From JAOPZW01 sp036379935 (GTDB lineage: Bacteria > Actinomycetota > Thermoleophilia > Solirubrobacterales > Solirubrobacteraceae): a stretch of DNA of 55,796 nucleotides. Location: positions 1-55,796 of the forward strand of contig DASVFT010000174.1 of assembly GCA_036379935.1 (NCBI GenBank). Reading direction: 5' to 3'. Positions 24,247 through 32,291 of this stretch are shown here, piece by piece (positions within the stretch are counted from its first letter, which is position 1; every line of letters starts with the position of its first letter). Below the pieces are notes generated by a model. The model worked only from the letters and a program-made list of their open reading frames with translations. It was not told the origin of the DNA and ran no database searches. The translations under genes were made by a program, and so were the position numbers.

Positions 24247-25838
24247 GCGCGTTCCGGCTGGCCGCCGACGTCAACGAGCTGGCGCTGTCGATCTTCGCGG
24301 TCGTCGTCGCCATCACGCTCGGCATCACCTACTGGGCCTCCAAGCGCACCCGCGACGCCACCATGTTCTGGGCGGCCGGACGCAGGATCACGGGCGCGCA
24401 GAACGGCTTCGCGATCGCCGGCGACTACATGTCGGCCGCCTCGTTCCTGGGCATCGCGGGCCTGATCTTCCTCTACGGCTTCGACGGCTTCTTGTACTCC
24501 GTCGGCTTCCTCGTGGCCTTCCTGACCGTGCTCTTCCTGCTCGCCGAGCGCATGCGCAACGCGGGCAAGTTCACGATCGCCGACGTGCTGTCGTTCCGGC
24601 TCAACGAGAAGCCGGCGCGGGCGGCCACGGCGCTGGGCACGCTGAGCGTGGTCGCCTTCTACCTCATCGCGCAGATGGTCGGCGCGGGCGTGCTCATCCA
24701 GGCGCTCGTGGGCATCGACTTCACGCTCGCGGTGATCCTCACCGGCGCCTTCATGCTCTGCTACGTGGTCTTCGGCGGCATGCTGGCCACGACGTGGGTG
24801 CAGGTCATCAAGGCGATCCTGCTCATGTCCGCGACCATCGTGCTGTCGCTCTTCGTCCTGGGCAAGATCGGGTTCAATCCCGTCGAGCTGTTCAACCGGG
24901 CGGCCGGCGAGTCGGAGGCGGGCAAGGCCTACCTGGCGCCGGGCCAGCTCTACACCAACCCGATCGACACCGTGTCGCTCGGGCTTGCGCTCGTGCTCGG
25001 CACGGCCGGCCTGCCGCACATCCTCATGCGCTTCTTCACGGTCCCTGATGCCAAGGCGGCGCGCTCGAGCGTGATGTGGGCGGTCGTGCTCATCGGCGCC
25101 TTCTACGTCATGACGACGTTCCTGGGGTTCGGCGCGCGGGCGCTTCTCGGCGGCGGGGCCGAGGAGGCCGTGGGCAAGGGCGGCAACCTCGCCGCACCGC
25201 TGCTCGCCCAGAAGGTGGGCGGCGGCGTCGGCACGGTCGGCGGGGACCTCTTCCTGGCCGTCATCGCGGCGGTCGCGTTCGCGACCATCCTCGCGGTGGT
25301 GGCGGGACTGGTCATCTCCGCCTCGGGCGCCGTGGCCCACGACATCTGGTCGAACATCGTGCGCAAGGGGCGCGACTCCGAGCACGAGGAGGTCCACGTG
25401 GCGCGGATCGCCGCCTTCGCGATCGGCGCCATCGCCATCGGCATCGCGGTCATCGGCGGCGAGGGGCTGAACGTGTCCTTCATGGTCGGCCTGGCCTTCG
25501 CGGTCGCGGCGAGCGCCAACTTCCCGGCGCTGCTGCTGGCCCTGATCTGGCGGCGGTTCAACACGGCGGGCGCCGTCACGGGCGTCGTGTTCGGCGTGGT
25601 GAGCTCGATCGTCCTCATCGTCGTCTCGCCCAAGGTGTGGCCGGGAGCCGACAGCGAAGGCTCGCCGATCGGCTGGACGCTGGCCAACCCGGGCATCGTG
25701 TCGATCCCGCTGGGCTTCATCGGATGTTGGCTGGGGACCATGCTCACGTCCGAGAGCAAGGCCGAGCGCACGTTCGCCGAGCTCCACGTGCGCTCGGAGA
25801 CGGGGATCGGGGCCGAGCAGGCGGTGCTCGGCTCGTAG
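24243..25838 (+). CDS. actP: Cation/acetate symporter, SSS family (ActP-like)
   Basis: A 531-residue polytopic membrane protein, 13 predicted helices. Diagnostic segments are TYWASKRTRDATMFWAAGR, QNGFAIAGDYMSAASFLGIAGL, GKFTIADVLSFRL, GGMLATTWVQVIKA, GTAGLPHILMRFFTVPDAKAAR and SFMVGLAFAVAASANFPALLLAL, matching ActP-type acetate or glycolate permeases closely. It should import acetate or another short carboxylate with sodium or protons. It is coupled by a 4-base overlap to the DUF485 gene. It is only distantly similar to the symporter at 19735, so the two flanking symporters probably differ in substrate or affinity. The gene symbol is a family-level assignment. Confidence 0.93.
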   Translation: MSAFRLAADVNELALSIFAVVVAITLGITYWASKRTRDATMFWAAGRRITGAQNGFAIAGDYMSAASFLGIAGLIFLYGFDGFLYSVGFLVAFLTVLFLLAERMRNAGKFTIADVLSFRLNEKPARAATALGTLSVVAFYLIAQMVGAGVLIQALVGIDFTLAVILTGAFMLCYVVFGGMLATTWVQVIKAILLMSATIVLSLFVLGKIGFNPVELFNRAAGESEAGKAYLAPGQLYTNPIDTVSLGLALVLGTAGLPHILMRFFTVPDAKAARSSVMWAVVLIGAFYVMTTFLGFGARALLGGGAEEAVGKGGNLAAPLLAQKVGGGVGTVGGDLFLAVIAAVAFATILAVVAGLVISASGAVAHDIWSNIVRKGRDSEHEEVHVARIAAFAIGAIAIGIAVIGGEGLNVSFMVGLAFAVAASANFPALLLALIWRRFNTAGAVTGVVFGVVSSIVLIVVSPKVWPGADSEGSPIGWTLANPGIVSIPLGFIGCWLGTMLTSESKAERTFAELHVRSETGIGAEQAVLGS

Positions 25839-25849
25839 CGCGGGAGGCG

Positions 25850-26620
25850 CTAGCGGGGGGCGACGAACAGTGACTGCGCGGCCAGCCCGAGCTGGCCGCG
25901 CTCGTCGCTGAGGATCGAGCGGGCCAGTCCCGCGCCGTGGCGCTCCAGGCGCGTGCGGGCGTCGAGCAGGACCCACTCGCCGGCGGGCTCGCGGTGCAGG
26001 TGCACGGTGAGGTCGGTGTTGACGAAGAGGTAGCGGTCGAACCCCACGACGCGCGACACGCCGTTGCCGAAATCGGCGGCCGCCACCACGCGGGCGAGCG
26101 GGCTGGGCGGCTCGTCGTCGACGAGCGGGCGCTGGAGGCGAAACCACGCGAGCGCGGCGCCGACGCCGTAGCCGCTGCCGCCGAGGAAGCGGATGTCCAT
26201 CGCGGTGCGGTGAAAGCCCTCGGCATGGCCGTCGTCGAAGGGGAAGGGGTCGGCCCGGCCCATCTCGGGGCCGGGCGGCGCCGCTTCGCCCGCCTCCGGC
26301 GGCAGCTCCACCCGACCGCACCGCACGCGGGTCGCCCGCGCGAGCAGGACAGGGCGCCCCTCGGCGTGCAGCTCGGCCTCGGCCAGCTGGGCGTTGCGCC
26401 CGGGCTTGACGGTGCGCGCGGTCACGGTCAGCGGCGCCATCGGGACGGGAGCCAGGAAGTCGATCGTCAGCCGCGCGACGAGATAGCCGTCCTCCCGCAC
26501 GGCCTCGGCGACGAGCGCGCCGGGCGCACCGCCGTGCAGCTGCCCGGGATCCCACGGCCCGCGGGCGTGCCCGGTCGGGACGAACGCCTCGCCGTCGCGC
26601 CGGAAGACGGGCTCGCTCAG
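25850..26620 (-). CDS. Acyl-CoA thioesterase-like protein (double hotdog, TesB/4HBT_3 type)
   Basis: A 256-residue protein with two hotdog-like halves: HGGAPGALVAEAV with LTIDFLAPVPMAPLTV in the first, and DFGNGVSRVVGFDRYLFVNTDLTVHLHREPAGEWVLLDARTRL in the second, the usual PF13622 pattern. It should hydrolyse acyl-CoA thioesters in the cytoplasm. The start is uncertain. No ATG/GTG/TTG lies at the natural beginning; a CTG at 26620 has GGGAG five bases upstream and overlaps the preceding stop as CTGA, whereas a GTG at 26659 would overlap the preceding gene by 43 bases and lacks a ribosome binding site. I used the CTG. Confidence 0.83.
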   Translation of the reverse strand: MSEPVFRRDGEAFVPTGHARGPWDPGQLHGGAPGALVAEAVREDGYLVARLTIDFLAPVPMAPLTVTARTVKPGRNAQLAEAELHAEGRPVLLARATRVRCGRVELPPEAGEAAPPGPEMGRADPFPFDDGHAEGFHRTAMDIRFLGGSGYGVGAALAWFRLQRPLVDDEPPSPLARVVAAADFGNGVSRVVGFDRYLFVNTDLTVHLHREPAGEWVLLDARTRLERHGAGLARSILSDERGQLGLAAQSLFVAPR

Positions 26621-27039
26621 CGCAGCTCCCGGCGCACCATGAGCTTCAGCCCCGACCACGTGTCGTCGACGGCGGCCACCTTGACGTCGACCAGTCCGGT
26701 GGGCAGCAGCACGTCGCGCACGACGTCCTCGGTCATGTCGGTCGGCACCTCCGAGGCGCGCTTGGGCCAGCACACCCACACCATCCCGTCCGGTGCGATC
26801 GCCTCGCGCAGCCGCGCCGCACGCCGCTCGAGCTCGCGCCGCGCGGTCACGAAGCACAGCACGATGTCCGCCGATCCCCGCAGCGAGCGCTTCACGCTCA
26901 CGCCCTGGAGCTCCCCCAGGAGCGCGTCGAGCCCTTCGGGCGCGTCGAGGAAGGCGGCCGTCATCCCCGGCTGGAAGCCCAGCTTGCGCGGCAGCGGGGT
27001 TCCGCTGTAGCCGGCGGTGCTGTCGGGCGGGGTGGTCAT
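26617..27039 (-). CDS. DUF3052 family protein
   Basis: A 140-residue soluble protein. The DUF3052 pattern is clear: GYSGTPLPRKLGFQPGMTAAFLDAP near the N-terminus, ADIVLCFVTARRELERR, the WVCWPKRASEVPTDMTEDVVRDVLLPTGLVDVKVAAVD core, and WSGLKLMVRRELR at the end. The family is widespread in actinobacteria and has no established function. The start is ATG 27039. The stop overlaps the candidate CTG start of the thioesterase gene. It is divergent from the channel-like gene, 43 bases away. Confidence 0.92.
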   Translation of the reverse strand: MTTPPDSTAGYSGTPLPRKLGFQPGMTAAFLDAPEGLDALLGELQGVSVKRSLRGSADIVLCFVTARRELERRAARLREAIAPDGMVWVCWPKRASEVPTDMTEDVVRDVLLPTGLVDVKVAAVDDTWSGLKLMVRRELR

Positions 27040-27082
27040 CGCTGCCGGAAGGGTACGGCTCGAGTGGCGGTAGGTTGGCGCG

Positions 27083-27763
27083 ATGTCGAGGCGCCTCCAG
27101 CTCGAGACCGCAACCTTGCGCGACCGGTTGGAGCGCGGCGATCCGTACTGGCCGGCGCAGCTGGCGATCGCGGTCGCGATCGCGCTCAACTTCGCGCTGT
27201 CCGACCGGATCACGGTCGGCCCGACCTGGCTGCTGCCCAGCGTCGAGGGCGTGCTCCTCCTCGCGCTCGTGGTCATCGCGCCGGCGCGGGCGAACGCCCA
27301 CACCCGCGGCACCCGGCGAGTCGCGCTGGCGGTCATCGGGTTCGTCAGCCTCGCCAACGTCGTCTCGCTGGGCCTGCTCGTGCACTACCTGGTCAACGGC
27401 GGCAACGCCGGCGGTCACAGGCTGATCTTCTCGGGCGCGGCGCTCTGGGTCACGAACGTCCTGCTCTTCGCCGTCTGGTACTGGGAGATGGACCGCGGCG
27501 GGCCCGTCGCGCGGTTCCTCGATGCTCACCCGCTGCGTGACTTCCAGTTCCCGCAGATGGAGAACCCCGAGCTCGCGCCGCCCGACTGGCGGCCCGGGTT
27601 CCTCGACTACCTCTACACGTCGCTGACCAACGCCACGGCGTTCAGTCCCACCGACACGATGCCGCTGACCCAGAGCGCGAAGATGGTCATGGGCCTCCAG
27701 TCGACCTCCGCGCTGCTCACGATCGGGCTCGTGGTCGCCCGTGCCGTGAACATCCTCGGCTGA
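27083..27763 (+). CDS. Multi-pass membrane protein with a channel-like C-terminal half
   Basis: A 226-residue protein with about five hydrophobic segments (residues 25-42, 50-68, 80-104, 115-135, 195-220). Between the last two is YLYTSLTNATAFSPTDTMPLTQSAKMVMGLQSTSALLTIGLVVARAVNIL, which resembles the pore loop and inner helix of two-helix ion-channel domains, though the TVGYGD filter is absent. A channel-like fold is therefore an inference. TAGGTT stands six bases before the ATG and there is no ribosome binding site, so a leaderless message is likely. Confidence 0.82.
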   Translation: MSRRLQLETATLRDRLERGDPYWPAQLAIAVAIALNFALSDRITVGPTWLLPSVEGVLLLALVVIAPARANAHTRGTRRVALAVIGFVSLANVVSLGLLVHYLVNGGNAGGHRLIFSGAALWVTNVLLFAVWYWEMDRGGPVARFLDAHPLRDFQFPQMENPELAPPDWRPGFLDYLYTSLTNATAFSPTDTMPLTQSAKMVMGLQSTSALLTIGLVVARAVNILG

Positions 27764-27874
27764 CCCTCGCCGTTCGACGGCAACGGCACGGGGAAGGATG
27801 GCGCGCGGTCGGGCGTCATGTCATGCAGATCCGGACCTCTCCCGCTCACGTCCGGCTCCACAGGAGGAATCGCA

Positions 27875-28336
27875 ATGAAGCGACTCATGGCCATCGTCCT
27901 CGCCGCCGTCATCGCCGGATCGGTCGTGGCCGGCCTGGCCGTAGCGGCGTCGAAGCCGACCAAGCCCGCCACCGTGCAGACGCGCACCACGAAGCTCGGC
28001 AAGATCGTCGTCGACGGGAAGTCCCGCACGCTCTACCTGTTCGAGAAGGACAAGAACGGCAAGAGCAGGTGCTCGGGCGCCTGCGCCGACAACTGGCCGC
28101 CGCTGCTGACCAAGGGCAAGCCGAAGGCGAGCGGCAGCGTCAAGGCCTCCAAGCTCGGGACGACCAAGCGGTCGGACGGCACGACGCAGGTCACCTACGG
28201 CGGCCACCCGCTCTACAGGTTCGTGGCCGACAAGAACAAGCCCGGCAGCACGAAGGGCCAGGGTCTCGACGCCTTCGGCGCCGAGTGGTACGTCGTCGGC
28301 ACCAACGGCAAGAAGATCGAGAAGGAAGGCAGCTGA
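27875..28336 (+). CDS. Secreted YLP-repeat protein (PF03640-like)
   Basis: A 153-residue exported protein with a signal peptide of about 24 residues (MKRLMAIVLAAVIAGSVVAGLAVA), no lipobox Cys, and two copies of the PF03640 repeat: RTLYLFEKDKNGKSRCSGACADNWPPL and the diverged HPLYRFVADKNKPGSTKGQGL with FGAEWYVV. The CSGACADNWPP Cys pair is family-typical. The function is unknown; the family is common on the surface of actinobacteria. A strong AGGAGGA ribosome binding site precedes the ATG. Lys-rich codons and composition differ slightly from neighbours but GC3 stays high. A perfect hairpin follows at 28383. Confidence 0.92.
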   Translation: MKRLMAIVLAAVIAGSVVAGLAVAASKPTKPATVQTRTTKLGKIVVDGKSRTLYLFEKDKNGKSRCSGACADNWPPLLTKGKPKASGSVKASKLGTTKRSDGTTQVTYGGHPLYRFVADKNKPGSTKGQGLDAFGAEWYVVGTNGKKIEKEGS

Positions 28337-28382
28337 GAGCGGGCTCGGGCGCTCCACCGATCGCAGAGCTCGCTCCGGGCGC

Positions 28383-28416
28383 CGCCGCGGAGGCCTACAG
28401 CCCCGCCTCCGCGGCG
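28383..28416. terminator. Hairpin between convergent genes (12-bp perfect stem)
   Basis: Bases 28383-28394 and 28405-28416 form a perfect 12-bp inverted repeat (CGCCGCGGAGGC arm) around a 10-base loop. It sits 47 bases after the secreted YLP protein stop and includes the opposing hydrolase's stop codon in its loop, so it could end transcription from both sides. No T-run follows, as is usual in actinobacteria. Confidence 0.6.
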
Positions 28417-29189
28417 ACGTCCGCGATGATCTTCGAGAGCTGACCGCCCTGCCAGGCGATCGGTGAGCGGCCGGGCTCCTCCACCACCAGGCGCGCGCCG
28501 GGGATGACGCGGGCGTAGTCCTCCCCCACGCTCAGCGGGTGTCCCGGGTCGCTGTCGTCGCGGTCGGCCACCACCACGGTGGGCGCCTCGATGTCGGCGA
28601 GGTCGTGCAGGGTGCCGAACGGCCGCGAGCGCGGCACCGCGCGCAGCGCGTCGGCCAGCGCGTCGGGGTGCTCGTGGGCGCTCAGGCGCTGGCGCACGAC
28701 GGTCATGACCGTCTCGCGCCAGGCCTCGGGCACGCCCGGATCGCCGTAGGCCTCGACGAAGCCCTCGACCCCGCCGCTGCGCAGGGCGTCGGACAGCGCG
28801 TCCCAGCGCGCCAGGGCCTGCCCGTCGCCGTGCTCGACCGGGTCGTAGGCCGGCGTGATGATCACCATCCCGGCCGTGCGCTCCGGGTGCTCCAGGGCGA
28901 AGCGCAGCAGCGTGTGCGCTCCCATCGACGCGCCGGCCAGCACCGCGCGCTGGACGCCGCGCTCGTCCATGACGCGCGCCAGGTCGGCGCTCAGGTCGCC
29001 GTACTCGTAGGCGTCCGGCGCCGGGGCGGGATCGCTGCGCCCATGGCCCCGGGCGTCGTAGGCGATGACCCGGTGACCGGAGCGCTCGAGCGCCTTGGAG
29101 CCCATCACGACGTAGCGATGCGTGGCCGTCAGGCCGTGCAGCAGCACGACCGGAACGCCCTCGCCGGCTTCCTCCACGTAGAGGTCCAT
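28395..29189 (-). CDS. Alpha/beta-fold hydrolase
   Basis: A 264-residue alpha/beta hydrolase. It has the oxyanion strand VVLLHGL, the ARGHGRSD loop and the nucleophile elbow GASMG with Ser88. The usual catalytic His after the last strand is not where expected: the position reads VVEEPGRSPIAWQGG, while an Asp/His-containing DDSDPGHP lies one strand earlier. In this actinobacterial subgroup that may be the working arrangement, or the catalytic mechanism may be altered. The substrate is unknown. The start is ATG 29189. It is divergent from the thioredoxin-like gene, with 24 bases between the start codons. Confidence 0.9.
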   Translation of the reverse strand: MDLYVEEAGEGVPVVLLHGLTATHRYVVMGSKALERSGHRVIAYDARGHGRSDPAPAPDAYEYGDLSADLARVMDERGVQRAVLAGASMGAHTLLRFALEHPERTAGMVIITPAYDPVEHGDGQALARWDALSDALRSGGVEGFVEAYGDPGVPEAWRETVMTVVRQRLSAHEHPDALADALRAVPRSRPFGTLHDLADIEAPTVVVADRDDSDPGHPLSVGEDYARVIPGARLVVEEPGRSPIAWQGGQLSKIIADVAAEAGL

Positions 29190-29213
29190 CGCGAGAGTCC
29201 TATCATCGAAGCC

Positions 29214-29957
29214 ATGGCCGTCATCGATGTCACCGAGCAGGACTTCGAGCGCGAGGTCATCGAGCGCTCGCGCACGACGCCGGTCGTGGTCGACTTCTGG
29301 GCCGAGTGGTGCGCCCCGTGCCGCGCCCTAGGGCCCATCCTGGAGCAGGCCGCGGCCGAGCGCGAGGGCAAGGTGGTCCTGGCCAAGCTCGATACCGACG
29401 CCAATCCGGGCATCGCCCAGGCCTTCGGGATCCAGGGCATCCCGGCCGTCAAGGCCTTCAAGGACGGCCAGGTGGTCGACGAGTTCGTCGGCCTGCAGCC
29501 GCCCGCCAACGTGCAGCGCTTCTTCGACGCGCTGGTGCCCAGCGAGGCCGACGCGCTCGTGTCCGAAGGCGACGAGGAGTCGCTGCGCCGCGCGCTCGAG
29601 CTCGACCCCGGTCGCGCCGACGCCGCCGTCGCCCTGGCCGGGCTGCTGCACCGGCGCGGCGAGAAGGACGAGGCGCTGTCGGTGCTCGACAACGTCGTCG
29701 GGTCCTTCGCGGCCGACGGCCTGGCCTCGCGGATCCGTCTGGAGGACGCCGAGGGCATCGACGTCGAAGAGGCGCTGCGCGCCCTCGACGAGGGGGACAC
29801 CGAGCGCGCCGTCGACCTGCTGATCGCCGGGCTGCCGTCGGCCGACGGCTACAAGGACGACGTGCGCCGTCTGGTCGTCGGCATCCTCGACGACCTCGGC
29901 GTCGAGCACCCGCTGGCGCGCGACGCCCGGCGCCGGCTGGCGGCCGCGCTGTACTAA
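29214..29957 (+). CDS. Thioredoxin-TPR protein (CnoX/YbbN-like)
   Basis: A 247-residue cytoplasmic protein. A thioredoxin fold occupies residues 1-108 with an intact redox site WCAPC (Cys33, Cys36) and cis-Pro in GIPAVKAF. Residues 115-245 form YbbN-type helical repeats (EESLRRALELDPGRADAAVALAGLLHRRGEKDEALSVL and the DDVRRLVVGILDDLGVEHPLARDARRRLAAAL cap). CnoX proteins hold unfolding clients and hand them to GroEL. E. coli CnoX has SXXC, whereas the full CXXC here suggests retained redox activity, as in Caulobacter-type CnoX. TATCAT lies seven bases before the ATG, with no ribosome binding site. Confidence 0.92.
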   Translation: MAVIDVTEQDFEREVIERSRTTPVVVDFWAEWCAPCRALGPILEQAAAEREGKVVLAKLDTDANPGIAQAFGIQGIPAVKAFKDGQVVDEFVGLQPPANVQRFFDALVPSEADALVSEGDEESLRRALELDPGRADAAVALAGLLHRRGEKDEALSVLDNVVGSFAADGLASRIRLEDAEGIDVEEALRALDEGDTERAVDLLIAGLPSADGYKDDVRRLVVGILDDLGVEHPLARDARRRLAAALY

Positions 29958-30020
29958 CCGGCCGCCGGACGCCCAGCCCTTGCCAGCCCAGGCCGGGCGC
30001 GGCCGTGTAGTACTTCCCGC

Positions 30021-31163
30021 ATGCATCGCGACCGCTTCCCGGGCCTGGCCGACGGCTGGGCCCGACTCGACGGGCCGGCGGGCACCCAGATGGTCGACGA
30101 CGCCATTGAGGCCATGACGGCCTGGATGCGCTCGGGCGACACCGCCAACCACGGCGGCGCCTTCCAGGCCGCCGAGCGTACGGACGCGCTCGTGACGAGG
30201 GCGCGTGCCTCGGCCGCCGCCCTGCTCGGGGCGCCCAGCGCCGAGGGCATCGTCTTCGGGCCGTCGATGACCGCGCTGACCATGCGCTTCGCGGCGGCGG
30301 TCGGCCGGGCGCTCGCTCCGGGCGACGAGATCGTCTGCACGCGCCTGGATCACGACGCCAACGTCGCGCCGTGGCTCATCGCGGCCGCGCGCGCCGGCGC
30401 GGAGGTGCGCTTCGCTGAGCCGGAGCCCGAGACGCTCGAGCTGCCGGCGAGCGCCGTCGAGGCCGTGCTCTCAGAGCGAACGCGCTGGGTGGCGGTCACG
30501 GCCGCTTCCAACGCCGTGGGAACGATCCCGGACCTGCCGGGCATCGTGGCCGCGGCGCACGACGCGGGCGCGCGCGTGTGGGTCGACGCCGTGCACGCGG
30601 CGCCACACCGGCCGCTCGACGTCGCCGGCCTGGGCGCCGACGCCGTCGTCTGCTCGGCCTACAAGTGGTTCGGTCCGCACATCGGCGTCCTGTGGGCGCG
30701 TCCCGAGCTCTTGTCCGCGCTGGCGCCCGACAAGCTGCGCCCGTCGCCCGACACGGTGCCCGAGCGCTGGGAGCTCGGGACGCTTCCGTTCGAGTCGCTG
30801 TCCGGCGTGCGCGCGGCCGCCGACTTCGTCGCCGGCCTCGACCGCGAGGCCGTGCGCGCGCACGAGGACCGGCTGCTGGCGCAGATGGCCGAGGGGCTGG
30901 GCGCCATCGACGGCGTGACTCTCCACGGCGCGGCGCGCGACCGCACGTCCACGGTCATGTTCAGCGTCGCCGGTCGCAGCGCCTACGAGGTCGCGGCCGC
31001 GCTGGCGCGGGCCGAGATCGCCGTCTGGCACGGCAACTACTACGCGCTGGAGCTCTCGACCTGGCTCGGCCTCGAGCCCGACGGCGCGATCCGCGCGGGG
31101 TGCGTGGCCTACAACGAGGCCGAGGACGTCGACCGCCTCCTCGAGGCCGTCGGCTCGCTGTAG
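30021..31163 (+). CDS. Cysteine-desulfurase-like class V aminotransferase
   Basis: A 380-residue PLP fold-type I protein of the TIGR01976 subgroup (MHRDRFPGL, LDGPAGTQ). Lys215 in CSAYKWFGPHIG is the expected Schiff-base lysine; WVDAVHAAPHRP contains the PLP Asp. The mobile-loop catalytic Cys of true NifS/IscS enzymes is not present in the equivalent region, and the C-terminal half reads VWHGNYYALELSTWLGL as in the desulfurase-like group. The reaction is therefore uncertain: a lyase or transaminase on an amino-acid-like substrate. It converges on dinB, and the two stop codons are directly adjacent. Confidence 0.9.
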   Translation: MHRDRFPGLADGWARLDGPAGTQMVDDAIEAMTAWMRSGDTANHGGAFQAAERTDALVTRARASAAALLGAPSAEGIVFGPSMTALTMRFAAAVGRALAPGDEIVCTRLDHDANVAPWLIAAARAGAEVRFAEPEPETLELPASAVEAVLSERTRWVAVTAASNAVGTIPDLPGIVAAAHDAGARVWVDAVHAAPHRPLDVAGLGADAVVCSAYKWFGPHIGVLWARPELLSALAPDKLRPSPDTVPERWELGTLPFESLSGVRAAADFVAGLDREAVRAHEDRLLAQMAEGLGAIDGVTLHGAARDRTSTVMFSVAGRSAYEVAAALARAEIAVWHGNYYALELSTWLGLEPDGAIRAGCVAYNEAEDVDRLLEAVGSL

Positions 31164-32255
31164 TCAGACCTCGAGCGCCAGCTGGTCCACCCGCGCGACC
31201 GGGGGCGGCGTCACCTCGTCCTCGAACGAGGCGACGCGCACCCCGATGAGCCGAACGGGGCGCGCGGGCGCGTAGGCGCGCAGGAGCTCCAGGGCGACGG
31301 CGGTGACCTGCTCGGTGTCGTTGGTGAAGGCCTCGAGGGTGCGGGCGCGGGTGGCGTTGGTCCAGTCGTCGAGCCGGACCTTGATGCCGATGGTGCGCCC
31401 GCGGATCTCCTTGCCCTGAAGCCCCGCGCACACCTCGGCCGCGAGCCGGCGCACCGTGTCCTCGAGCGCGGCGAGGTCATCGACGTCGGCGTCGAAGGTG
31501 ATCTCGCTGGAGCGGCTCTTGGCCGCCACCGACGACTCCACCGGCGACGCGTCGTGGAAGAAGGCGCGCGCCTTCAGCCAGCGGCCCATGCGCGCGCCGA
31601 AGCGCACCACGAGCTCGGCCTCGTCGGCGCCCTGGAGGTCCGCGACCGTGCGCATGCCCATCTCGGCCAGCCGCTCCTGGGTGCGCGGCCCGACGCCCTG
31701 CAGCAGGCGGGTGGGCTGACCGGCGAAGCGCTCGCACGCCTGCTCGCGCGAGAGCACGACGAACCCCGCCGGCTTCTCGGCGTCGCTGGCGGTCTTGGCC
31801 ACCAGGCGCGAGGGCCCGACGCCGACCGAGATCGTGATCCCGGTGCTCTCGCGCACGGCCGTCACCAGCTCGCGCAGGGCGCGCAGCGGCTTCTCGACGC
31901 CCGTCACATCGGCGTAGGCCTCGTCGAGCGACACGTGCTGCATGGGACAGCGCAGGCGCTCCTGCACGAGCGCCCACACCTCGCGCGACTTGGCGCGGTA
32001 GGCCGTGAAGTCGGGCGCGATGAAGATCGCCTGCGGGCACAGCCGGCGCGCGTGGGCGGCCGCCATCGCCGAATGCACGCCGAAGCGCCGCGCCTCGTAG
32101 CTGGCGGTGGTCACCACCGCGCGCGGCCCGCTGCCCGCAACGACGAGCGGCTGGCCGCGCAACTCGGGCCGGCGCAGCAGCTCGACGCTCGCGTAGAACG
32201 AGTCGCAATCGAGATGCGCGATGACGCGGCGCGGATGCTCGGAGGGCGCGTGCAA
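31164..32255 (-). CDS. dinB: DNA polymerase IV (Y-family)
   Basis: A 363-residue translesion polymerase. Palm motifs are HLDCDSFYASVE (first catalytic Asp) and VSLDEAYADVT (catalytic Asp-Glu). SYEARRFGVHSAM is the fingers region; GVGPSRLVAKTASDAEKP and LLQGVGPRTQERLAEMG cover thumb and HhH; and the little-finger domain is residues 240-350. The C-terminus ends DQLALEV, which resembles a beta-clamp-binding motif. The start is TTG 32255 with TACGCT seven bases upstream, suggesting its own leaderless promoter. It also lies 36 bases after the RlpA-like gene, so readthrough from the LexA-box promoter at 33.2 kb is possible. Confidence 0.95.
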   Translation of the reverse strand: MHAPSEHPRRVIAHLDCDSFYASVELLRRPELRGQPLVVAGSGPRAVVTTASYEARRFGVHSAMAAAHARRLCPQAIFIAPDFTAYRAKSREVWALVQERLRCPMQHVSLDEAYADVTGVEKPLRALRELVTAVRESTGITISVGVGPSRLVAKTASDAEKPAGFVVLSREQACERFAGQPTRLLQGVGPRTQERLAEMGMRTVADLQGADEAELVVRFGARMGRWLKARAFFHDASPVESSVAAKSRSSEITFDADVDDLAALEDTVRRLAAEVCAGLQGKEIRGRTIGIKVRLDDWTNATRARTLEAFTNDTEQVTAVALELLRAYAPARPVRLIGVRVASFEDEVTPPPVARVDQLALEV

Positions 32256-32291
32256 CCCCCCGAGCGTACGACGCCGCGATGACGGCGAGCC

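Noticed and set aside
30021..31163. True cysteine desulfurase (IscS/SufS)
   Set aside because: The PLP lysine is present, but the catalytic mobile-loop Cys is not in the expected region and no iron-sulfur assembly genes are adjacent.
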